A stretch of 64,000 nucleotides of DNA, taken from contig AP018794.1 in the NCBI GenBank assembly GCA_009731425.1, positions 1,619,960-1,683,959 of the forward strand, read 5' to 3'. The DNA comes from Lachnospiraceae bacterium KM106-2. GTDB taxonomy: Bacteria; Bacillota; Clostridia; Lachnospirales; Lachnospiraceae. Shown here piece by piece: positions 9,576 through 16,619 of the stretch; within the stretch, counting starts at the first letter, position 1, and every line of letters begins with the position of its first letter. The translations under genes were made by a program, and so were the position numbers. The notes under the pieces were generated by a model. That model saw only the letters and a program-made list of their open reading frames with translations, had not been told where the DNA came from and ran no database searches.

Positions 9576-10571
9576 TTATTTTGCTGCAGCTTGAACTGCT
9601 GTGATTGCGATTACGCCTACGATATCTTCTGCAGAACATCCACGAGATAAATCGTTTACTGGTCTTGCGATACCTTGAGTGATTGGTCCGTACGCTTCAG
9701 CTTTAGCTAAACGTTGAACTAATTTGTATCCAATGTTACCTGCATCTAAATCAGGGAAGATTAATGTGTTTGCTTTACCAGCGATTTCACTTCCTGGAGC
9801 TTTAGATTGTCCAACACTTGGAACGATTGCTGCGTCTAATTGGAATTCTCCATCTACTTTAAGTTCTGGATAATCTTCTTTAGCGATTCTAGCAGCTTCT
9901 ACTACTTTATCTACATCAGCGTGTTTTGCGCTACCTTTTGTAGAATGTGAAAGCATTGCAACAACTGGCTCTTTTTCAACTAATAATTCAAAACTCTTTG
10001 CAGATGAACCAGCGATTGCTGCTAATTCTTCTGAAGTTGGGTTTTGGTTAAGACCTGCATCAGAGAATACGAAAGTACCTTCTGCGCCATATTCGCAGTT
10101 AGGAACTACCATTACGAAGAATGCAGATACAAGTTTTGTACCAGGTGCAGTTTTAAGAATTTGTAAACATGGACGAAGTACGTCTGCAGTTGCGTGACAA
10201 GCACCAGCTACCATACCATCAGCATCGCCAGACTTAACCATCATTACACCGAAGAATAAATAATCATTTAATAAAAGTTCGCGTGCTTTTTCAGGAGTCA
10301 TGCCTTTTTTACTTCTTAATTCTACTAATAATTCAACATAAGCATCAAATTTATCACAATTAGCTGGATCAACGATTGTTGCTTTAGAAATATCTTTTCC
10401 ATTTGCTAAAGTTTTAATCTCGTTTTCGTTACCAACTAAAATTAAGTTTGCTACGTCTTCTGCTAAAATCTTTACAGCAGCATCAATCGTTCTCATATCA
10501 CCTGATTCTGGTAATACGATCGTTTGTTTATTTTGTTTTGCTCTTTCTTTAATAGTTTCAATAAATCCCAT
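9576..10571 (-). CDS. pta: phosphate acetyltransferase
   Basis: Pta transfers the acetyl group of acetyl-CoA to phosphate, making acetyl phosphate for AckA. The protein begins MGFIETIKERAKQNKQ and matches the short single-domain Pta (331 residues) without the N-terminal regulatory domain of enteric enzymes. Conserved blocks include VLPESGDMRT near the start, MLSHSTKGSA around residue 215 and GIARPVNDLSRGCS near the end. ATG 10571 is chosen over an in-frame codon at 10589 because AAAGGAG lies 9 bases upstream. The operon promoter lies about 35 bp before the start. Confidence 0.98.
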   Translation of the reverse strand: MGFIETIKERAKQNKQTIVLPESGDMRTIDAAVKILAEDVANLILVGNENEIKTLANGKDISKATIVDPANCDKFDAYVELLVELRSKKGMTPEKARELLLNDYLFFGVMMVKSGDADGMVAGACHATADVLRPCLQILKTAPGTKLVSAFFVMVVPNCEYGAEGTFVFSDAGLNQNPTSEELAAIAGSSAKSFELLVEKEPVVAMLSHSTKGSAKHADVDKVVEAARIAKEDYPELKVDGEFQLDAAIVPSVGQSKAPGSEIAGKANTLIFPDLDAGNIGYKLVQRLAKAEAYGPITQGIARPVNDLSRGCSAEDIVGVIAITAVQAAAK

Positions 10572-10604
10572 TGTTATATCTCCTTTCAAATCTTACTACA
10601 TTAT

Positions 10605-10633
10605 ATTATATCTCTAATGTTTATTGTATACAA
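10605..10633 (-). promoter_or_regulatory. promoter of the pta-ackA-yceD-rpmF cluster
   Basis: On the minus strand TTGTAT (10633-10628) and TATAAT (10610-10605) are spaced by 17 bases, 33 bp ahead of the pta start. The -10 box is a perfect consensus. Confidence 0.65.
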
Positions 10634-10684
10634 GGTGACATAAAGGATTTTTTTGCACTAAATTACGTACAATGCTTCCTTTAT

Positions 10685-10702
10685 TTGTCAAAACTTTGAC
10701 AA
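10685..10702. promoter_or_regulatory. Rex-like 18-bp palindrome upstream of pta
   Basis: TTGTCAAAACTTTGACAA is an 18-bp palindrome of the form TTGTCA-N6-TGACAA. The redox repressor Rex recognises sites of the form TTGTGA-N6-TCACAA or TTGTTAA-N4-TTAACAA, so this differs at one symmetric position. It lies between the rpsO terminator and the pta promoter, about 50 bp upstream of the -35 box. Rex control of the acetate branch is plausible but not shown. Confidence 0.4.
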
Positions 10703-10708
10703 TAAAAA

Positions 10709-10730
10709 TTCCCCACCATAGGGTGGGGAT
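10709..10730 (-). terminator. rho-independent terminator of rpsO
   Basis: CCCCACC pairs with GGTGGGG around a 4-base loop. On the minus strand the stem is followed by AATTTTTATTG. It lies just after the rpsO stop. Confidence 0.88.
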
Positions 10731-10735
10731 AATAA

Positions 10736-11002
10736 TTACTTTCTTAAACCTAAACGTTCGATAAGCTTTCTGTAGCTTTCGATGTCAGATTTTTTAAGGT
10801 ATGCTAATAAACCTCTTCTTTGACCAACCATTTTAAGAAGACCTCTTCTTGAGTGGTGATCTTTTTTGTTTGATCTTAAATGTTCTGTTAATTCAGTGAT
10901 TCTTTCTGTTAAAAGAGCGATCTGAACTTCTGGTGAACCAGTATCTTGTGCATTTCTTCCGTATGCAGCAATGATTTCTTGTTTCTTTTCTTTGCTAATC
11001 AT
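10736..11002 (-). CDS. rpsO: 30S ribosomal protein S15
   Basis: S15 is a primary-binding protein of the 30S central domain. The 88-residue product contains the conserved blocks [16 protein letters not shown] and [15 protein letters not shown] and is of exactly the usual size. It has an AGGAGG ribosome binding site 9 bases before the ATG. It is monocistronic, with its own promoter, a structured leader and a terminator. Confidence 0.98.
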   Translation of the reverse strand: MISKEKKQEIIAAYGRNAQDTGSPEVQIALLTERITELTEHLRSNKKDHHSRRGLLKMVGQRRGLLAYLKKSDIESYRKLIERLGLRK

Positions 11003-11091
11003 AGTATAAATCCTCCTAATATTTTCTCACCGTATACTAAGTATGAGGTCGGAGTCGTCCAAACACTGAGTACCGGCTAAATTTCATACTT
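11003..11091 (-). ncRNA. rpsO leader RNA, probably an S15 autoregulatory structure
   Basis: The stretch between the promoter and the rpsO ribosome binding site is GC-richer than its surroundings and folds. AAGTATGA (11091-11084, minus) pairs perfectly with TCATACTT (11046-11039), enclosing about 37 bases with further complementary GC-rich segments. Several phyla are known to carry S15-binding leader structures that repress rpsO translation. Assignment to one of these classes is inference. Confidence 0.6.
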
Positions 11092-11095
11092 GTTT

Positions 11096-11124
11096 ATAGT
11101 AACATACTTCATTACTATTGTAAA
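11096..11124 (-). promoter_or_regulatory. rpsO promoter
   Basis: On the minus strand TTTACA (11124-11119) and TACTAT (11101-11096) are spaced by 17 bases. The predicted start would fall at the first base of the leader stem. Confidence 0.65.
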
Positions 11125-11334
11125 CAATTTATTTTAAAATCTTTCAAGGAACTTATAGAAATAATGGTTTATTCTACACATTTCTATTTTTATTTTTTTT
11201 ACCTTTACAAAATATTATTCTATATTCGATCTTCCTTTCCATTCTATAGACTCCTGCTGCAATCTATGCTATAGTTTATCTGGCACTACTATTTCTTACA
11301 TATTATATTATTGAATCATACCAGGAGGCTTTCT

Positions 11335-12735
11335 ATGCTTACGATTAATATTGATTCCAGTAATGGGATCGCTCTATATGAACAAATTTATGAATATATC
11401 AAAACAGAAATTATGAACGGTTCTCTCCAGACGGACGAAAAACTTCCCTCAACAAGAAATCTATCGACCCATCTGCAAGTGAGCCGTAATACGATTGATA
11501 TGGCATATACTCAGCTGCTTTCTGAAGGATATATTGAATCCATACCGAAACGAGGATATTTTGTAAACGATATCTCAGTTCTTAAAAACTTAACGAATCA
11601 TCTGCCAAAAGAAACTTCTACTAGAAAAGCCAAGAAGGATCACAATACGAGTCTAACTTATGACTTTTCTCCCTTATCGATCGATCTTGCTACATTTCCC
11701 TATCACACCTGGCAGAAACTTACCAAAAATGTTTTAAGTGATAATCACGACTTATTCACAAGAGGCGAGAATCAAGGGGATGCTACCTTTCGCCATGCAA
11801 TTCTTAATTATCTCCACCAATCACGAGGAGTAAATTGTTCCAGCGAACAGATCATTGTCGGAGCCGGTGTAGATTACCTGTTGCAACTACTTAATCAAAT
11901 AATCGAGAAAAACTCTGTTATTGCAATGGAAGATCCCGCCTATCAGCGAGCATATCAGATCTTTCGAGGCTTTGACAAAGAAGTTTTATTCATTCCTCTT
12001 GATCACTTAGGAATGGATGTAGAACTTCTTTCCAAAAGTCATGCGAATATTGCCTATGTAACGCCTTCTCACCAATATCCTACCGGTATTGTAATGCCGA
12101 TCAAGAGAAGACTCGAGCTTCTCAAGTGGGCAAACGAACGCTCGGATCGTTTCATAATAGAAGACGACCATGATAGTGAGTTTCGCTATAAAGGAAAACC
12201 CATCCCATCTCTACAAGGAATCGACTCGAATGAGAAGACGATCTATATCGGTACCTTCTCCCGGGCTATTGCACCCGCAATTCGTATTGGGTATATGGTA
12301 TTGCCAAAAGTTCTTCTAGCGCGCTATCAACAGAATTTTAGCTATTATGCTTCCACGGTTTCCAGAATCGATCAAGCAATTATGACCGATTTTATTGAAA
12401 AAGGTTTTTTTGAACGTCATCTCAATCGAATGCGTAAAATTTATCGTAACAAACATGACTTCATGTTAAATACGTTAAAGCAATTTGGTTCTAACATTAA
12501 AATCTTAAGCGCTTACGCCGGCCTATATATCGTTGTAGAGTTTCAAGGTGATTATTCCGAAGGAAAAATAATTGATCTGGCACGCAAATATTCCATCAAC
12601 CTTTACGGTCTCTCCAGTCACTACCACTGTCTTCCTGCAAACTATAAGCCCATCTTTCTTCTTGGTTTTGGTAATCTATCAGAAGATCTTATTCAAGAGG
12701 GATTAACTAAACTCAATCACTGTCTATATCAATAA
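11335..12735 (+). CDS. MocR/PdxR-type transcriptional regulator (GntR helix-turn-helix fused to aminotransferase-like domain)
   Basis: The N-terminal 70 residues form a GntR-type winged helix (LPSTRNLSTHLQVSRNTIDMAY). The remaining roughly 390 residues form a fold-type I aminotransferase domain. The PLP-lysine region can be seen as IYIGTFSRAIAPAIRIGY, where the expected lysine of the SKT/SKS motif appears to be replaced (FSRAIAP), so PLP may not be bound as an internal aldimine. Members usually regulate PLP, GABA or amino-acid genes. ATG 11335 is preferred because AGGAGG is 6 bases upstream. It is divergent from rpsO and convergent with cysK, so its target is not evident. Confidence 0.85.
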   Translation: MLTINIDSSNGIALYEQIYEYIKTEIMNGSLQTDEKLPSTRNLSTHLQVSRNTIDMAYTQLLSEGYIESIPKRGYFVNDISVLKNLTNHLPKETSTRKAKKDHNTSLTYDFSPLSIDLATFPYHTWQKLTKNVLSDNHDLFTRGENQGDATFRHAILNYLHQSRGVNCSSEQIIVGAGVDYLLQLLNQIIEKNSVIAMEDPAYQRAYQIFRGFDKEVLFIPLDHLGMDVELLSKSHANIAYVTPSHQYPTGIVMPIKRRLELLKWANERSDRFIIEDDHDSEFRYKGKPIPSLQGIDSNEKTIYIGTFSRAIAPAIRIGYMVLPKVLLARYQQNFSYYASTVSRIDQAIMTDFIEKGFFERHLNRMRKIYRNKHDFMLNTLKQFGSNIKILSAYAGLYIVVEFQGDYSEGKIIDLARKYSINLYGLSSHYHCLPANYKPIFLLGFGNLSEDLIQEGLTKLNHCLYQ

Positions 12736-12739
12736 ATAA

Positions 12740-12783
12740 AAAGAAAGCCGTCAAACCCAGTTTTTGCTTTGACGGCTTTCTTT
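12740..12783. terminator. bidirectional terminator between the MocR gene and cysK
   Basis: A perfect 16-bp stem, AAAGAAAGCCGTCAAA with TTTGACGGCTTTCTTT, has a 12-base loop. A/T-rich flanks serve both convergent genes. Confidence 0.93.
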
Positions 12784-12795
12784 ATTCTATTTATT

Positions 12796-13734
12796 CTATT
12801 CGTGTGCAAATAATGGTGTTGATAAGTAACGATCACCTGAATCTGGTAATAAAGCGACAATTACTTTTCCCTTATTCTCTGGGCGTTTTGCTAATTCTGT
12901 TGCGGCAGCTACTGCGGCACCAGAAGAAATCCCAACTAAGATTCCTTCCTCCTCAGCAATTGTTCTGCCTACTGCAAATGCATCCTCATTAGAAACTTTG
13001 ATTACTTCATCATATACCTTTGTATTTAATACATCAGGTACAAAACCAGCACCAATACCTTGGATCTTATGTGGTCCAGGATTTTCTCCCGATAATACTG
13101 CTGAAGTTTCCGGCTCTACTGCTACGATCTTTACATCTGGATTTTGTGATTTTAAATATTCTCCAACACCTGTAATGGTTCCGCCAGTACCTACTCCAGC
13201 TACAAAGATATCAACTTTTCCATCCGTATCACGATAAATTTCTGGGCCTGTTGTTTCGCGATGTACTTTAGGATTAGATGGATTTACAAATTGGCCAAGG
13301 ATCACTGAGTTTTCGATTTCCTTATTTAATTCTTCTGCTCTTGCGATGGCACCTTTCATTCCTTTCGCACCTTCTGTAAGTACAAGCGTAGCGCCATAAG
13401 CTTTTAATAAATTCCTACGTTCTACACTCATTGTGTCAGGAAGAGTCAATATAGCTTTATATCCTCTAGCTGCTGCCACTGATGCAAGACCAATTCCAGT
13501 ATTACCTGATGTAGGCTCAATAATCGTTGCTCCTGGCTTTAATGTTCCGTTCTTTTCAGCTTCTTGGATCATAGATAATGCAATTCTATCTTTTACCGAT
13601 CCAGCTGGATTTAAGTATTCCAATTTTCCTAAGATCGTTGCATCTTTTACCTCTGCAGATGCTTCATAATTAGATAACTCCATCAAAGGTGTTCCACCGA
13701 TTAATTCTGTTGCACTTTTATAAATATTTGCCAT
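12796..13734 (-). CDS. cysK: cysteine synthase (O-acetylserine sulfhydrylase)
   Basis: CysK uses PLP to make cysteine from O-acetylserine and sulfide. The PLP lysine is in [13 protein letters not shown] (about residue 48), the asparagine/threonine loop in PTSGNTGIG (about 75), and the phosphate-binding glycines in [14 protein letters not shown]. The C-terminal motif is [10 protein letters not shown]. Length (312) and the absence of a CBS regulatory domain fit CysK rather than cystathionine beta-synthase. It stands alone behind its own promoter. Confidence 0.97.
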   Translation of the reverse strand: MANIYKSATELIGGTPLMELSNYEASAEVKDATILGKLEYLNPAGSVKDRIALSMIQEAEKNGTLKPGATIIEPTSGNTGIGLASVAAARGYKAILTLPDTMSVERRNLLKAYGATLVLTEGAKGMKGAIARAEELNKEIENSVILGQFVNPSNPKVHRETTGPEIYRDTDGKVDIFVAGVGTGGTITGVGEYLKSQNPDVKIVAVEPETSAVLSGENPGPHKIQGIGAGFVPDVLNTKVYDEVIKVSNEDAFAVGRTIAEEEGILVGISSGAAVAAATELAKRPENKGKVIVALLPDSGDRYLSTPLFAHE

Positions 13735-13779
13735 AATGACTCCTCCTTTTAATTCCTACTAACTTGATATGTTATATAT

Positions 13780-13808
13780 GTTATACATCTATTCTATTCA
13801 ATTGTCAA
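13780..13808 (-). promoter_or_regulatory. cysK promoter with direct repeats at the -10/start region
   Basis: On the minus strand a consensus TTGACA (13808-13803) and TATAAC (13785-13780) are spaced by 17 bases. Two copies of ATAACATAT lie in tandem from the -10 box downstream and could be a regulator site. No regulator can be named. Confidence 0.6.
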
Positions 13809-13878
13809 TAAAAACTTTACACTTTTTTCAATCAATGATTTAGTAATATCCTAAATAATTACTCCCTTTCGAAAGATC

Positions 13879-13907
13879 TCTCATATTAATCATTCGAACA
13901 TATGAGA
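13879..13907. promoter_or_regulatory. operator-like inverted repeat upstream of the acyl-CoA ligase gene
   Basis: TCTCATAT and ATATGAGA form a perfect 8-bp inverted repeat with a 13-base spacer, about 80 bp before the start codon of the ligase/KAS III operon. It could bind a dimeric regulator. Its function is unknown. Confidence 0.35.
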
Positions 13908-13986
13908 TTATTTTCCATAAAAACATTGAATTTTTTATTTTTTTTGATAACATAATAAGTAAAATTATGTCTAAAGGAGGGAAAAT

Positions 13987-15576
13987 ATGATACACCAATC
14001 TATCAATCAGTATTTAGAGCCCTGTTTCACAAAATACCACTCTAATACTGCTATTTTATATCCTGAAGAGAACCTTTCTTTTCGATATGATGAAATGAGA
14101 GAACAGATTCATCGGTATGCTAGAAGTCTGTGCTCCTGGGGCGTGAAAAGAAACGATCATGTCGCAATCATTCTGCCAACTAGTCCTGATTGGATCTTTC
14201 TATTTCTTGCGATCACACTGATCGGTGCTGTTCCTGTCAGTCTGAATGACTCCGATCTCCAGAATGAAATGGAGTTTAAGTTAAATCACTCCGATACCAA
14301 TTACCTTTTCACAACCGAAGCCATTTATACGAATATCATCAGTGTCTGTAAGATTGAAAAACTCAAAGGCATTGTAATTCTTCCAATCTTTCATTCATCA
14401 AAACATGAAAATGTTTTTTCCTTTGAAAAATTTCAATCCATGTACTCTGACACTTCTACAGAAGCCTTAGCCGCTGTTATCGCTCAAACGAAATACGATG
14501 ACATTTTAAACATTCAGTACACTTCTGGAACAACCGGTTTGCCAAAAGCCGTCACTTCTATACACTACTCTGTATTAAACAATATCTTAGTCTTCTTACG
14601 TAACTTCCATTATACAGAGCAGGATAAAATTGTCGCTGCTCTTCCTCTCTACCATGTGATGGGTTGCCTATTCACCGGTATCCTAACCTTTTTATCTGGT
14701 GGATGTCTTGTATTGATCAGTCATTTTCACACAAAAGAAGTACTTAATATCATTCAAACAGAGTCCTGCACCAGTTTCCATGGTGTTCCTACTATGTTTC
14801 GCTTTATGTTGAATCGCTGCTCCGATTATAACATCTCCTCACTTACGAAATGTATGATCGCAGGTGATTACTGTGGACCTAGTCTGATCGATGCAATTCA
14901 TAAGGAATTAAAGATCGATCATCCTTTTCCATGCTATGGTCAATCCGAAGGCATTGGCATCACTCAGGCTCTTCTTACGGATTCTATCAATAAGATCAAA
15001 TATACTGTGGGCAAAGCTGTGGATCAGGTCATAATAAAGATCATAGATGATTCCGGTCAAGAACTGCCCCATAATCAAGTCGGCGAAATCATCGCTTACA
15101 TTCCCTATCACATGTTGGGATACTACAAGGATCCAGATGCAACAAGAAAAACCTTACATAACGACTGGCTCTATACTGGTGATCTCGGTTATTTAGATGA
15201 TGACAACTATCTAGTTCTAAAAGGTCGAAAAAAAGAAATTATCGTTCGTGGTGGAGAGAATATTTCACCTGTTGAAATTGAAAATGTCATCCGAACTTAC
15301 GAACCTGTAGAGAATGTCGCCGTCATCGGCATTTCTGATTCCTTAATGGGACAAGAGATTGCTGCCTATATTACAATCTCACCTAAGCACACACTTGTTA
15401 CCGAAGAAATGAAAGAAAGTCTCGATCAATATCTATGTGAACATCTGCCCAAATACAAACGGCCAAAGTTTGTTTATTTCATTGACCATTTTCCTATGAC
15501 AACAAGCGGAAAAATTCAAAAACATAAGTTAATACAACTACAACCTATACAGACAGACAAAGGAGAAATCATATGA
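13987..15576 (+). CDS. AMP-forming acyl-CoA synthetase / acyl ligase
   Basis: This ANL-superfamily enzyme activates a carboxylic acid as acyl-AMP and transfers it to CoA or a carrier. The P-loop motif YTSGTTGLPKAV is near residue 180, YGQSEGIG near 317, YTGDLGYLDDD near 398, and the hinge and C-terminal part read LKGRKKEIIVRGGENISPVEIE, with catalytic lysine in TTSGKIQK near the end. The substrate cannot be deduced. AAAGGAGGG lies 6 bases before ATG. It overlaps the next gene by 4 bp (ATGA), so the two are translationally coupled and probably act in sequence, ligase first, condensing enzyme second. Confidence 0.9.
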   Translation: MIHQSINQYLEPCFTKYHSNTAILYPEENLSFRYDEMREQIHRYARSLCSWGVKRNDHVAIILPTSPDWIFLFLAITLIGAVPVSLNDSDLQNEMEFKLNHSDTNYLFTTEAIYTNIISVCKIEKLKGIVILPIFHSSKHENVFSFEKFQSMYSDTSTEALAAVIAQTKYDDILNIQYTSGTTGLPKAVTSIHYSVLNNILVFLRNFHYTEQDKIVAALPLYHVMGCLFTGILTFLSGGCLVLISHFHTKEVLNIIQTESCTSFHGVPTMFRFMLNRCSDYNISSLTKCMIAGDYCGPSLIDAIHKELKIDHPFPCYGQSEGIGITQALLTDSINKIKYTVGKAVDQVIIKIIDDSGQELPHNQVGEIIAYIPYHMLGYYKDPDATRKTLHNDWLYTGDLGYLDDDNYLVLKGRKKEIIVRGGENISPVEIENVIRTYEPVENVAVIGISDSLMGQEIAAYITISPKHTLVTEEMKESLDQYLCEHLPKYKRPKFVYFIDHFPMTTSGKIQKHKLIQLQPIQTDKGEII

Positions 15577-16568
15577 GAAACGTACAAATTAAAGATATCG
15601 CTATTTACCATCCAGAGAAAACAGAAGAAGTTACAACCTTTATTAAACATTTTGAAAAACAAGGAAAAGACACCAAAGATCTATTAACGAAAGTCTGTGG
15701 AAGAAAAAATTATTATGTAATTGATAATGAAGGAAAACTTCCTGACGAACGCGAAAATAGTATCACAATGAAAATAAAAGCAGCTAAGATGTTATTTGCC
15801 AAGTGCCAACTATCCGGAGAAGACATCGATGCCCTTATCGTAGCGACACAAGCTCCCGAACATTTAGTGCCTCCTGACTCTCTCGTGATCCATAATGAAC
15901 TGAATCTTAAGAGCGAAGCCTTTGCTTATGATATTAACTCAAACTGTGCAAGCATGTTAACAGCACTAGAACAAGGCTATTACTACATGGAGATGAAACC
16001 ATCCTTAAATCGAATTTTGATCATCGGTGGTGATTATCTTACTTACATCCCAAAACATGACCAGGAAATGATCTACGGTTGTTTTGGCGATTCTGCCTGC
16101 GCTATTATTCTAGAACGCACTACGGATGGTAGTCGGTTGATCGACTCCGATCACTATCTGAATTCTGACTTCGCAAAGAAATCTTTCTTTCCAAACTGCG
16201 GTATGTCTAATATCATGACCGATCATAATATCCAGGCTGAGTCTCTTCCTGTTAATCCCGAGATGCCGATCGTTGCTAAAAAGATCAAAGCAATGTTAGA
16301 TCGAAATCATCTTAGTGTTTCTGATATTCATAGTTTTTGTTTTTCTCAATATGTTCATGCAAATATCAAATTGCTCGAGGATGCTCTATCTATTCCCGAT
16401 GAAAAATGCCCATATGTCGGCGACGTCTACGCATATACCGGCCCAACTAGTCCATTTCTGGCATTAAGTAAAGCTATCGAATCAGGAACACTAAAACGAG
16501 GAGATTATATCTATTTCTGGACCATTGGAAATGGAACACAGCATATCTTTATGCTGATCAAATACTAA
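15573..16568 (+). CDS. KAS III-like condensing enzyme (FabH/thiolase fold) with altered active-site positions
   Basis: The fold and size (331 aa) fit 3-oxoacyl-ACP synthase III. The nucleophile cysteine is clear in INSNCASMLTALEQGYYYME (about residue 125), and the acyl-pocket region reads LIVATQAPEHLVPPDSL. In FabH the other catalytic residues are His in the PHQAN motif and Asn in GNTSAAS. Here the corresponding segments read QYVHANIKLL and TGPTSPFLAL, so the His is shifted or replaced and the Asn appears as Pro. The protein may be an acyltransferase or a specialised condensing enzyme rather than the housekeeping FabH. No acyl carrier protein gene lies nearby. Confidence 0.82.
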   Translation: MRNVQIKDIAIYHPEKTEEVTTFIKHFEKQGKDTKDLLTKVCGRKNYYVIDNEGKLPDERENSITMKIKAAKMLFAKCQLSGEDIDALIVATQAPEHLVPPDSLVIHNELNLKSEAFAYDINSNCASMLTALEQGYYYMEMKPSLNRILIIGGDYLTYIPKHDQEMIYGCFGDSACAIILERTTDGSRLIDSDHYLNSDFAKKSFFPNCGMSNIMTDHNIQAESLPVNPEMPIVAKKIKAMLDRNHLSVSDIHSFCFSQYVHANIKLLEDALSIPDEKCPYVGDVYAYTGPTSPFLALSKAIESGTLKRGDYIYFWTIGNGTQHIFMLIKY

Positions 16569-16572
16569 ACTA

Positions 16573-16614
16573 AAAAAGAGCTAGATACCATCAACATGAT
16601 ATCTAGCTCTTTTT
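16573..16614. terminator. bidirectional terminator after the KAS III-like gene
   Basis: A perfect 15-bp stem, AAAAAGAGCTAGATA with TATCTAGCTCTTTTT, has a 12-base loop and serves two convergent genes. Confidence 0.94.
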
Positions 16615-16619
16615 ATTTT

